From an uncultured Clostridia bacterium (lineage in GTDB: Bacteria; Bacillota; Clostridia; Christensenellales; Borkfalkiaceae), in NCBI GenBank assembly GCA_930989535.1, contig CAKNLK010000023.1:1-34983 (forward strand): 34,983 nucleotides of DNA. The letters are read 5' to 3'. This document shows positions 16,501 through 24,649 of this stretch, one piece after another (the stretch's first letter is position 1; each line of letters opens with the position of its first letter). Made by a program: the position numbers and the translations under genes. A model generated the notes under the pieces. It was given only the letters and a program-made list of their open reading frames with translations, was not told the origin of the DNA and made no database searches.

Positions 16501-19500
16501 TCGCCGATGACGAAGAAGTTGGTATTTTCGCCAGTCTTGGTCGTGGAGAAATTCTTGACCGTCGACCACGTTGTACCGTCGCCGACCTGATAGACGTACT
16601 CCGTATCGCGCGCAAGCCCGGTGAGCGTTACGCCGTTGATGCGCGTGGCGATATTCTGCGCCGTGTCGGCAAAACCGTCAAACTGCAGAATCTGCGACGA
16701 GCCGTTCAGCGTGGAAGCAATCTCCGCGAGCGCTTCCGCCGTGCCGCCCGCCTTCTCGTAGGCGGCCTTCGTTGCGTAGCGAATGACGGGTTCGCCCGAG
16801 GTGAGCGGGTTGGACAGCCAGCTGATTGCCTGCTGCGTTTCCGAATCCGCCACCGCCTTCGCCGCGATATAGAAAGGCGTGCCGTCCGCCGGCATGGCGG
16901 TCATGCCGTAGATCGTCTTTACAAAGGAAACATTGCCGGCGGCGTCCTCCGCATACAGCGTTTTGATGGCGGGCGCGCTGACGAAATCTGTGGTAATAAT
17001 CTGCCCTTTTTCGTCGGTCGTGTCGAGCAGGGTATTATCCATATAGACGCTGACGCCGGCGGCGGGAACGCCGTCGTGCAGAACGGTGATAATCGCGCCG
17101 TCTTCGTCGCCGACAATGGTCGGCTCAATGGAAAAATCGTAGTAAGCCAACACTTCCTGCGAAACTTCCTGCGCGGAAATGCTGTTTACGATTTGCTCGT
17201 CCTCGCCGACCGTCTGCCCGTCGAACACGACCGTGCTCGACTGCACGGCATAGGTCAGGCTGACGCCCTCAATCCAATCTTTCGGGACGGGAATCACCAG
17301 GCTCGCGATTTCCGCGCCGCCCGTTTCGGTAACCGTTACGCCCTCTTTGCGAGTCACCGTCACCTCGTAGATGTTTTCGATAACGTTCGTCTGATTAAGC
17401 GACACTTCAAACTGCTCGGGCAAAAGCGGGGTTGCGGCCTTCAGTTCCAAGCCAAGCCCCAGGCGGATTTCAAAGGTCACGGAGCGGGTATGCGCGAGGT
17501 CGGTCGTAAGCAGATTCAACTTATAATCTTTATTCAGATAGGGCGGCTCTTCCTCCTCCAGGTACACGCTGTTATACGAAGATTCGCCCTCGACGATTAA
17601 GGTGAAGGACTTGCGCGCCTCGTTGCCCGCCTCGTCGGCGACGACCACCGTCACGATGTGCGTGCCGTTCGGAACGATTGTAGATTTTGTCACCAGGGAA
17701 TTCGGCGTCAGCGAAGAATAGCCCAGGAGCATATTGCCGTCGACGTAGACCTTCGTTCTGCCCTTCGCGCTCGTATCCGTATCAATCTGCGTGATGGCGT
17801 TGCCGTACCCCGTCACTTCGCCGTCATATTCTGCTTCAAAGACGATAGTATTCGAATCGGTGCGGTAAACGGAATCCTCCACGATTTCTTTATTCACCAA
17901 AAGGTTGGAAATTTCGGGCGGATCGACGTCTTCGGTATTCGCCCCGTAGATAAACATAAAGTCGTCGAAATAAATGTAGCCGTTTGTCGCCGCGCCCAAA
18001 TCGGGAGAGCGGACATACATGATGCGCAGAGACTGCACGGGCATCAGTCCGTATTGGTATCCCTGAATGGGAACCAGCGCACCGTCGGTATAATTTGCCA
18101 AAGGCGCCTCGAAATAGTGCCAGCCGGCGGGAATCGTCGTCTCGTAATACGGGATGCCGAAGTTATTGGACTCCGTCTCGCTCTGCGCGGTAAAGTTGAT
18201 CGGCTGCGCGCCGTCGTTAATTTTTTGCCCGTCCGAATCGTACGAATCGATATAGGCGCGAATCCAGAAGTTCGGCATGTCGGAAGGCACGTAAACCCAT
18301 ACGCCGATTGCCGTGGGCTTGCCCGGCTTGTTGAGAACCATAAAGGTTTCCTTCAAGCCGAAGTAGACGCCCGCCGTCGGCGTCGCCTGCCTGTAATCGT
18401 AATAGACGCGCAGAGAGTTCTCCCCGTTGCGCGAATAGTCGCTGGAAATGGTCGCTTCCGCCGTAGCGCCGCCGACGGTGGAAATCGCAAATTTTCCGTT
18501 CTCGCCCGTGCTGTAATATTCTTCCGCAGGAGTTTCTGAACCGTCTTCGTTCTGCACGTCCTCAAAGTCCCATGCGACGGTGGGCTCCACGCCGATCATC
18601 ACTTCCACAGTGGCGGTGACGTTGCTGTCCGCCTTCAGCGTTACCGTAATGGTGCCGGGCGCGTTGACGGCATTCTTATTGGTGACGAAGATATTGGAAT
18701 TCTCCCCCGCCATTTCGCCGATAATCTGCGAAGGATCGTCCGTATCTCCCGTGTTGGTGACCGTCCATTTGAAGTCGCCGTCCTTGAAAATTACGTCGCG
18801 GTATTCGTACTGCGCCGTCAATCCGAGGTCGGTCTCCACGCCCGCCTCCAGCGATGCAGACGCCGCCGAGAACGCGACGGTATCCGGCCAGCGGAATTCT
18901 ATCTCCGTTTTGCCGACGACCTCGCCGTTATATACCATCTCGAGCTTCAGTACGCCCTCGCTGTCTGCGTCTCCCGTGAACACGACGCTGTCCGAGGCCG
19001 CGTCGGAAAGCTGGCCGGACACGCTGTCTTCCTCGCCTTCGGCGATGCGCCATTCGACGTCTTCCGGGATATCGACGGGGAAACCGGCCGTATCCGCGCC
19101 GATTGCCGAAAAGTCGACCGTAGAACCGGGGGTGTAAATTTGGTTGACCGGCGAGATGGTCGCCTCGGCAAATTCGCCCGTAGCCTCCGCGTTGGATACG
19201 ACCAACAGCGAAGAGGATACGTTGCGTTCCTGCCCGTCGGAAGGGCTGTTCGCGAGCGTCAGCTCGCCCGTGCCCGCGTACTGTGCGAGATAGGTCGTCG
19301 AGCCGCCGCCGTCGAGGTTGATGGCGTCTACACAGCCGAGCTGGAACATCTTTTCCGCCAATTCCTGGTAAGTATAGCCGCTGGAATACGGGGATTGCCG
19401 TCCGTCAGCAACCACGAGGACGATGTCTCCGTCTGCCGTAATGCCGACCGCCGTGCGCGGCTGTTTGGTGGTATAATAGGAATCCGAAGAGGACGGAACC

Positions 19501-20078
19501 ATCTCGCCGTCCTTAATGAGGCGCAGCGCGCCGCCGACCGCTTCGACCGTGTTTTCGGGCAGCGTGCCCGTGCCGATGTGCGCCTTGCCGTCGGAAGTTA
19601 CGGCGAACCAGGTCTGCGCGAGCGCGGATGCGTCCGCTTTGACTTGTTTGCCGTTCATGACGAGAACGCCGGTAGGCTCGCCCGTACCCATGTTAAAGAA
19701 GTCCGCGTTGACCGCCGCAACGACGTTGACGCCGCGCACACGTTCTGCCGCCGCCGCCTGTTCGGCGACGGTAGACATCGCCCACTTTCCGCTCGTATCG
19801 TAGTTGGTATAGCCGGCAATCACTCTGTTGCGCGACATATCGATCTCAATGGCATACGACACGACCTGGTCGTCGTTCGAGCTGTTCTGCGTATAGAATT
19901 GCGTTTCCTTTACGCCGGGCGAAATGCTCTTTACCGTCGTCGAAATATCGTGCCGAATGGTTTCCGCCGCCGCCCGCGTGCCCTGCTCGAACACGAACGC
20001 AAAGGCAAACGCGACCAATGCCGCAACCGTAAAGAACGCAAGCATCACGACGGATAAGTTTCTCTTTTTCAAGCCCAT
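13578..20078 (-). CDS. Giant surface protein: phosphodiester glycosidase plus purple-acid-phosphatase-like domain
   Basis: The 2166-residue protein starts at the ATG after AGGAGAGG; an earlier in-frame TTG (20087) is less likely. Order: N-terminal membrane/signal segment (8-30); phosphodiester glycosidase/NAGPA domain (about 40-300; NADFFN near 125 and LDGGGSTT near 255); Ig-like segments (305-500); a carbohydrate-binding-like beta domain (500-710); more Ig-like segments (715-1055); a PAP-type FN3-like lead (1060-1180); a metallophosphoesterase domain (1184-1420) with GDTQG, GDFID, GNHEYEG, MHQPPYY and GHDHSYAR; cell-wall-binding-like repeats (GWIQIGEDKYYFGEDG and similar); three Listeria-Bacteroides (Flg_new)-like repeats alternating with helical spacers (1715-2110); and a C-terminal membrane helix. 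No LPXTG. It is probably exported, anchored, and acts on sugar-phosphate diesters of an envelope polymer. Confidence 0.85.
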   Translation of the reverse strand: MGLKKRNLSVVMLAFFTVAALVAFAFAFVFEQGTRAAAETIRHDISTTVKSISPGVKETQFYTQNSSNDDQVVSYAIEIDMSRNRVIAGYTNYDTSGKWAMSTVAEQAAAAERVRGVNVVAAVNADFFNMGTGEPTGVLVMNGKQVKADASALAQTWFAVTSDGKAHIGTGTLPENTVEAVGGALRLIKDGEMVPSSSDSYYTTKQPRTAVGITADGDIVLVVADGRQSPYSSGYTYQELAEKMFQLGCVDAINLDGGGSTTYLAQYAGTGELTLANSPSDGQERNVSSSLLVVSNAEATGEFAEATISPVNQIYTPGSTVDFSAIGADTAGFPVDIPEDVEWRIAEGEEDSVSGQLSDAASDSVVFTGDADSEGVLKLEMVYNGEVVGKTEIEFRWPDTVAFSAASASLEAGVETDLGLTAQYEYRDVIFKDGDFKWTVTNTGDTDDPSQIIGEMAGENSNIFVTNKNAVNAPGTITVTLKADSNVTATVEVMIGVEPTVAWDFEDVQNEDGSETPAEEYYSTGENGKFAISTVGGATAEATISSDYSRNGENSLRVYYDYRQATPTAGVYFGLKETFMVLNKPGKPTAIGVWVYVPSDMPNFWIRAYIDSYDSDGQKINDGAQPINFTAQSETESNNFGIPYYETTIPAGWHYFEAPLANYTDGALVPIQGYQYGLMPVQSLRIMYVRSPDLGAATNGYIYFDDFMFIYGANTEDVDPPEISNLLVNKEIVEDSVYRTDSNTIVFEAEYDGEVTGYGNAITQIDTDTSAKGRTKVYVDGNMLLGYSSLTPNSLVTKSTIVPNGTHIVTVVVADEAGNEARKSFTLIVEGESSYNSVYLEEEEPPYLNKDYKLNLLTTDLAHTRSVTFEIRLGLGLELKAATPLLPEQFEVSLNQTNVIENIYEVTVTRKEGVTVTETGGAEIASLVIPVPKDWIEGVSLTYAVQSSTVVFDGQTVGEDEQIVNSISAQEVSQEVLAYYDFSIEPTIVGDEDGAIITVLHDGVPAAGVSVYMDNTLLDTTDEKGQIITTDFVSAPAIKTLYAEDAAGNVSFVKTIYGMTAMPADGTPFYIAAKAVADSETQQAISWLSNPLTSGEPVIRYATKAAYEKAGGTAEALAEIASTLNGSSQILQFDGFADTAQNIATRINGVTLTGLARDTEYVYQVGDGTTWSTVKNFSTTKTGENTNFFVIGDTQGTSDADREAVAAIAELISGSGIDYSFGAQTGDFIDSANSYEQWAAVLESFSGNFGSIDMIHTMGNHEYEGDTEGDFGAAINMLPDKKYYSVTYGNVYVAVINYAYTSSVANLQEALAWMVEDAQSSGALWKVLIMHQPPYYTNSTGGNFAVNDYVPAAVDEAGIDVVFSGHDHSYARTKPMTGGEVDSQNGAVYIISGSTGEKSYDVVETDSFNFDIATNNYSSIYLSVSASDSEFAITAYDVVGGEAQVFDSYTIYKNGSCQDAGHAWVYDGTYLTCSVCGASQVLPEGYSGMVTNEDGLNMLFSNGELTKGWIQIGEDKYYFGEDGVAADGRTENIDNGYGDLFWFEFENGKLVGGQTGWAADNTRYFVDGFEFTGFRTIDGTIYYFMDAYSANATGNTDNVGRIGQGAVRIRVGSTVYTIYFKDDGSYDHGDFYQRWDSENQTHESNNWVYTRVREPSDPNASWIAYEYTGWFETEYGWFYAQPNAQLAHGDLVIDGVKYRFEDVWGDPRTTGNCVCLGRYYNVSFVSEDGNTTISEAEVFQNETVAAPDDQTKAGNSIKSYTFLGWFDGDTKYTSDMQITDDMTFEARFDLVYTENYNNMKAALDALAAAQDKTPAEKHAALDAATDVYETLSAEEQKDARAEAADLFELYDEMLGKLYEVTFGDGEAIIVYEGETVAAPANPTKEGNSIKSYAFAGWFDGDTKYSADLAIMSDMAFEAKFDTVYTDEYNAMKAALDALVAAQDKTPAEKHAALDTAIGAYEAMTETEIADAKAEGLTFDKYDEMLGKLYEVTFGDGEAIIVYEGETVAAPANPTKEGNSIKSYAFAGWFDGDTKYSADLAIMSDMAFEAKFDTVYTDEYNAMKAALDALTDVENGSLEERYKALSAVYALMQNFSETEKTDARAEAADSFELYDEMLAAYNGTADGASEDLDNAVKASDAFLSVMTAAATVLSLAAIAFVVKEMIL
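13875..14138 (-). repeat. Intragenic 393-bp-period repeat, copy A
   Basis: These 264 bases are, by eye, identical to 14268-14531, including third codon positions. They encode one Flg_new-like unit (EVTFGDGEAIIVYEGETVAA onward) plus the start of its helical spacer. Confidence 0.85.
14268..14531 (-). repeat. Intragenic 393-bp-period repeat, copy B
   Basis: Identical partner of 13875-14138. A third, more diverged copy lies at about 14661-14924. The period is 131 codons, so gain or loss of a unit keeps the frame. Confidence 0.85.
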
Positions 20079-20167
20079 ATTATTCAATTCCTCTCCTTGT
20101 ATATATTTTTTCTATTTGCAATCGCGCCGTTAAGGCAGCGATGAGTTTTTATTTTTGCTTTGAACAA

Positions 20168-22162
20168 TCACTTCTTTTTTGCTGAAGTGTACCCAACCTC
20201 GTCCAACAGCTCGCGCATGGTAAGAGGCTCACAGTTGGGCTCGGCGTTCGTTTTCAGCTCCCCGAACAGCTTTAAGTTGTATTCGACGTTTCCGTTGACC
20301 TGCGCGACGGGCGCGTACGCCTCCGCACCGGATATGCGCAGAGGGAAACCAAGCTTATTTGCCGATTCCGCAAATTCCGCGCAGAAATCGCGGATTCCGT
20401 GGCGGAACTGCGCGCAGGCGACCAGCCCGGAGCTGTCGGGCTCGCCGAAAACCGGGCAGGCGATACCGCCCTCCCGGCCGTAGCCGACCGTTGTGGGCAC
20501 CGACGAGGAGAACAGCGTTTCCAGGAGGAGCACCTGCCGCCCGTCAATGAGGTAATTCGTATTGTCGGTATGCGAAAATAAATACCCGTGCATTTTGCCG
20601 CAATCGATCAATTGGTCGGATATCGGCGTATCGGTGACGCCCATCATCGCGCTCTCCAGCACGATTTCGGGGTGTTTTTCCCTAAAATACAGCTCAAGCA
20701 TGGTGAAGATGGTGCCGCGCCAGCCCAAATCGACGACGCACACGCGCCTTTTGCCCGCGATGACGGGCGCCACATACTCCTCGAACGCTTCGGCATTCCC
20801 CTCGTACAGCGCGGTCACTTCCGCCTTGCGGCGGTGCAGGTAACGGCACAGCGCTTCCGCCGCGGCACTGTCCAGCCGCTGCGACGCGCTCAGCCCCTCC
20901 TCGCCCAAGCCTTCGCACAGGGGAGAAAGCTCCGCCTGCGCGAGCGCCTCGCCGATTGTGATTTTTTCTTTTTTGCGCGCCTTGTCGACGAACATCGTGT
21001 TCAGAAATCTGCCGAAGTATTTGGGCAAAACGAGCTTCATCGCCGCAAAGCGCGAGGTGTAAAAATACACGCTCGGCACGCGGCCGAAATAGCGGCGGTA
21101 CGTTTCGTAAAAAATCTCCGCGTCGCGTGCGAGGAAGAGCAGGCAGTCGTAATTCTTCCATTTCGCCAACTCCTCCAGCCAGGAGCAAAAACCGTACGCG
21201 AGGATGCCGCCGTACGCGTAGCCGTGTTCGTAGAAAGGCCCCAATTCTCCGCCCGCCGCATGCAGTTTGTTGTTCACGGCCCCGCAATACAGCGAACGCG
21301 CGAGGGAGCGGAACCCGAAATCATGATACAGTTCGCAGGAAAAGGAGAGCCGCAGAACGCCCGCCGTGCGCAGCTTCGCCGCTCGGCACTTTTTTACGTC
21401 CGCCTCGTAATGGCAGCCGATATGTATTACAGACTTGCCGAAATCTTCCTTGACCTTCTCCCACAGCTTTCCGCTCGCCTTGGAACACCCGCACTCGCCG
21501 GAAACGTACACCCGTTCGATATTGAATCCGCTCTCCGCCAAAATCTCCGCAAAAAAATCGGCAGGGAGAGGCGTATCGCAGACGGCGATGACGCGCTTTT
21601 CCTTTAATTCCTCGCGGCGGAGCAGACGCAGAAAGTACGGGTTGCCGAAGCTGAACTCCCGCAGGGCGCGCAGCTCTTCCCTGTACGCGGCGTCCGCGTT
21701 TACGCCGTGGCGCTCCTGCAGAGCCCGGCACACATCGTGCAAGGTCGCTGCGCCCGTATCGGATTTCTCCTTCGCGGCGCGGTATGCGTCCGCGCGCAGT
21801 TCGCCGTAATCGACGATGCCGAGCCGCTGGCCGATAATCGTATACAAATCGGCAAACGTCTCCGTTTTAGGCAGCAGCAGTACGTTGAAAATCGCAAAGG
21901 ACAGCACTTCCGAGCGCTGCAGGCGTTTGGCGAATTCGTCCTCTGCCGGGTACGCGGCATACGCCGACTCGGGGTACACCTTCGCATCTGCACCGAACAG
22001 CGCATACTTTACGAGCAACGCCGCGAGATACGCCCACGAACAAAGGCGAAAACGGCGGTGAAGGTCGGGATGACACATTTTATAGCGCAGATAGTGCGTC
22101 TGAACAGCTATATTTCTACCCACGATTTTGTCGTATATCTTTTTTAATGTCTCTTTCAGCAT
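20168..22162 (-). CDS. COG5610-like protein with inactivated HAD domain
   Basis: The 664-residue protein is a paralogue of the HAD plus C-terminal parts of the protein at 9771-12869. Shared landmarks are VLSF-IF (88-92), the position of motif II (VIAVCDTPLP, 191-200), Lys228, IHIG-HYEADV (246-256), FLARDA, DLGWRGT, and PTTVGYGREGGIACPV. The HAD nucleophile Asp is Ala90, the motif-I Thr is Val94, and the motif-IV GD is Gly249-Cys250, so phosphatase activity should be lost while the C-terminal module is kept. No GT2 domain is present. It may be a regulatory or scaffolding subunit, or the C-terminal module may have its own activity. A possible promoter lies upstream (22244-22272). The ATG follows GGTGAG closely. 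Confidence 0.82.
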   Translation of the reverse strand: MLKETLKKIYDKIVGRNIAVQTHYLRYKMCHPDLHRRFRLCSWAYLAALLVKYALFGADAKVYPESAYAAYPAEDEFAKRLQRSEVLSFAIFNVLLLPKTETFADLYTIIGQRLGIVDYGELRADAYRAAKEKSDTGAATLHDVCRALQERHGVNADAAYREELRALREFSFGNPYFLRLLRREELKEKRVIAVCDTPLPADFFAEILAESGFNIERVYVSGECGCSKASGKLWEKVKEDFGKSVIHIGCHYEADVKKCRAAKLRTAGVLRLSFSCELYHDFGFRSLARSLYCGAVNNKLHAAGGELGPFYEHGYAYGGILAYGFCSWLEELAKWKNYDCLLFLARDAEIFYETYRRYFGRVPSVYFYTSRFAAMKLVLPKYFGRFLNTMFVDKARKKEKITIGEALAQAELSPLCEGLGEEGLSASQRLDSAAAEALCRYLHRRKAEVTALYEGNAEAFEEYVAPVIAGKRRVCVVDLGWRGTIFTMLELYFREKHPEIVLESAMMGVTDTPISDQLIDCGKMHGYLFSHTDNTNYLIDGRQVLLLETLFSSSVPTTVGYGREGGIACPVFGEPDSSGLVACAQFRHGIRDFCAEFAESANKLGFPLRISGAEAYAPVAQVNGNVEYNLKLFGELKTNAEPNCEPLTMRELLDEVGYTSAKKK

Positions 22163-22194
22163 GGCTCACCCAACTTTTAAGCCGAAAACATCGC

Positions 22195-22233
22195 TTTTAT
22201 CGGCCTTCGGGCCGATAAAAAAGCATATGCTTT
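22195..22233 (-). terminator. Double hairpin between glycan genes
   Basis: TTTTATCGGCC (22195-22205) pairs with GGCCGATAAAA (22210-22220), and the adjoining palindrome AAAAAGCATATGCTTTTT (about 22216-22233) ends in a U-run on the minus strand. The two share bases and could be alternative structures, giving partial termination within the block. Confidence 0.45.
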
Positions 22234-22243
22234 TTAGTCTCCA

Positions 22244-22272
22244 AGTATTTTTATTTTTTAATTTTTTCTCAA
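22244..22272 (-). promoter_or_regulatory. Possible internal promoter of the glycan block
   Basis: Minus-strand TTGAGA (22272-22267), 17-bp AT-rich spacer, AATACT (22249-22244). It would transcribe through the double hairpin into the COG5610-like gene. Confidence 0.4.
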
Positions 22273-22372
22273 TTGCTTTCCCATTTTTCGACTGAATTGT
22301 ACAAAATTCGACACAAACGGGCGCAAAATCCGGCACAATTCGCTTCGGTTTTCCTTTCGGCCAGCCCGATAG

Positions 22373-24625
22373 CTACCGCAAAATTTTCTTCAAAACCCGC
22401 TTGACGGGCGCAGGGACAAATTTTTTCGCCAACTTGTACACCTTTTTCGGAAAGCTCTCTCCCGGCCGCTTTTTCTTTGCGGCGAGCGCGGCTTTCAGCC
22501 ATGCCGCCGAGCGCTCCGCCTCGGCGCGCAAAACCGGTTCGACCGCGCTATAGTCGACGGGGCGGTGCAACACGTCCTTTTCGAACAATTCCTCCAACCG
22601 CTCGACCGCGTTCCCCTCCAGGTGCAGTTTGCCGAGCAACGTTTCGAAGCGGGAAATGCCGCGGGCGCGGTTGAGCAGGCAGGCAAACTGCTTGCGGAAG
22701 ATAATCGAAAAGCAGGTGCCGTGGAAGGAATCGGTGACGACGTACGAGGCCCGGCTGAAATAGGCGAGCCACTCCTCGATGCCGACGCCCGTGCGCACGC
22801 TCTCCTCCGGCAGCCCCAGCTGTCGCTTGTTCTCCTCTGCGTCCGTCTGGCCGTCGAGAATGACGATAAGTTCCAGCCCGAGCAATTCCGCCGCGCGGCG
22901 GAGCAGCTCCCCCTTTTCCGCGTTCGGCGTGAGGATGTATGCCAGAAGATACGCCCCGCCGTATTCGATGTGCGCCTCCGCCGCGAGGGAAAGAAACTTT
23001 TCGGCCGGGCAGAGAAACACGGGATCGCAGACCTGCACGGCTTCGACGCCGAGGTCTTCGCGGCAGATGCGCACGCCGTCCTCTTCCCGCACGGATACGG
23101 CGTCGAAACTCTGCAACAAGCCGCGCTGTACCTTTTTCAGGGCCTCCGTCGCGCGGTAGACGGGATGGCCGAAGGAAGTCGCATAGGAGATCTTTTTGTG
23201 CGCGCTGTCCGCAAAATCGAGCATGTAATAGTTCGTGCCCAACAGCCTGTAATCGTAGTAATTCCACAGCTGATCGGAGCCGACCAAAAACTGGCCGACG
23301 TGGTCGTTGAGCGAAGGATATTCCGCGAAGGCGTAGCGCGCGCTGATACTGTAATGCTTAGCGGCAAAGCGCCGCACGAAGGTGTCGCGCTGCGGCCCGG
23401 CGGGGCGGCTTTTCAGCGGCCAATCGAGCATCAACACGTCGTATCCCAAATCGGTGACCGCCTCGTGCAGGGCGTAATAGGTGAGCGCACTGCCGTAATT
23501 TTCCCCGTACCACCAGCCGACGATGCCGACATCGAAGTATTTTTCGTTCAGGCGGCGCATGGTTTCCGCAAACGAATGCGTCTGCAGCAGCCGGAAAAAG
23601 CGGGTGCGGCCTTCGTTTTCATGCGAGGAGGCGAACACGTTCCCGTTCGCCTTGCGCGCGAGTTCGACGTCGACCACCCTGTCGAAGAGCAGCCTGCCCT
23701 GCAGCTGCGCGTAGATTTTTTCGGCGCGCGGCGTATTGAGCAAAACGAGGCTCGTCCCCTTTTTGTCGTCGAGTTCGGGGTAGGTTTCGCCGATGCCCCA
23801 AAAGTCGCCCAGCGTAAAGTCGCCCTGGCGGGGCAGGCGGTTGAAGCGGCAGTCTCCACAGGATTTCCGGCAGGCTGTAATGGACAAAAATGCTTTATAA
23901 TAATCGCATTTCCAGCGCGGAACATAATATTCTGCCCCTCTCTTATAACGAATTCGCATCGTCGGCGTCCAACCGTATTTTTCCTTGCTGCGGAAATTGA
24001 CGGATTGGATTTTGCGGGGAGAAAGTTCGGAGGCAAATTTTTCGAATACCGTGTGCGGCGGAACGCCGTGGCACACGAGGTCGGCGGTGAGGAGCGTTTC
24101 GTACTCCTTTTTGAGCGAGCTCTTCAGCCCCGCCACCTGGCACGGACACCCGACAAACAGCACCAAAGCGCTCTCTTGCAGCTTTGCTTCGATTTGTTTG
24201 AAACAATCGGCGGTGTCGCTCTGCATATATTTCGAGCCGCGCAGAAGGGAAAGCTGCGACTTGTCGGAAATCAGGATATGCCGCACGCGCGTCTTTTCCT
24301 CGGTGAACGCCGCACCGCACACGTACCCGCCGCGCTCCAAAACGTATTCCGCCAGCAGAGTGAACAGGCCGCCGGAAGAGCTCTGCGCGCGCAGCTCGTC
24401 TGCGCCCGCCGCCGCATGGCAGGGCGGATTCGGATTGTTTTCGTACTTCGGGAACTGCGCGGGGCAGCGGGCGTAGCACAGCCCGCAGTCGATACACGCG
24501 TCCGACACGGCGGGGTACGCGAACCCCTCCCCGTTTTCCGCCATGGACACGGCGCCCACGGGGCAGACGGCGCGGCACGCCCCGCAGCCGGTACATATTT
24601 TTTTGTCGACCGATAAGATATTCAA
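22373..24625 (-). CDS. Ferredoxin-FrhB-polysaccharide pyruvyl transferase fusion
   Basis: This 750-residue protein joins three modules. Residues 1-60 hold two [4Fe-4S] motifs (Cys11, 14, 17, 21; Cys44, 47, 50, 54). Residues about 65-345 resemble the F420-dehydrogenase beta subunit (FrhB/FdhB) N- and C-terminal domains (SSSGGLFTLLAEYVLERGG, VGCPCQVAGLKS, ADLVCHGVPP, TLGDFWGIG). Residues about 365-690 are a polysaccharide pyruvyl transferase (GWWYGENYGSALTYYAL, FLVGSDQLWN, SFGHP, TDSFHGTCFSIIF). FrhB-like and pyruvyl transferase genes are frequent neighbours in exopolysaccharide clusters. It probably adds pyruvate ketals to a glycan, the redox part having an unknown role. The start is TTG, 6 bases after GGGGAG; no ATG is better placed. 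The tail is lysine-rich. Confidence 0.88.
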   Translation of the reverse strand: MNILSVDKKICTGCGACRAVCPVGAVSMAENGEGFAYPAVSDACIDCGLCYARCPAQFPKYENNPNPPCHAAAGADELRAQSSSGGLFTLLAEYVLERGGYVCGAAFTEEKTRVRHILISDKSQLSLLRGSKYMQSDTADCFKQIEAKLQESALVLFVGCPCQVAGLKSSLKKEYETLLTADLVCHGVPPHTVFEKFASELSPRKIQSVNFRSKEKYGWTPTMRIRYKRGAEYYVPRWKCDYYKAFLSITACRKSCGDCRFNRLPRQGDFTLGDFWGIGETYPELDDKKGTSLVLLNTPRAEKIYAQLQGRLLFDRVVDVELARKANGNVFASSHENEGRTRFFRLLQTHSFAETMRRLNEKYFDVGIVGWWYGENYGSALTYYALHEAVTDLGYDVLMLDWPLKSRPAGPQRDTFVRRFAAKHYSISARYAFAEYPSLNDHVGQFLVGSDQLWNYYDYRLLGTNYYMLDFADSAHKKISYATSFGHPVYRATEALKKVQRGLLQSFDAVSVREEDGVRICREDLGVEAVQVCDPVFLCPAEKFLSLAAEAHIEYGGAYLLAYILTPNAEKGELLRRAAELLGLELIVILDGQTDAEENKRQLGLPEESVRTGVGIEEWLAYFSRASYVVTDSFHGTCFSIIFRKQFACLLNRARGISRFETLLGKLHLEGNAVERLEELFEKDVLHRPVDYSAVEPVLRAEAERSAAWLKAALAAKKKRPGESFPKKVYKLAKKFVPAPVKRVLKKILR

Positions 24626-24649
24626 TATTCTCTCCCCTCTTACTGCAAT

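Noticed and set aside
14748-17600. 950-residue open frame antisense to the giant surface gene
   Set aside because: It is a GC-skew shadow with arginine/valine-rich, family-less sequence; the minus-strand frame has clear domains.
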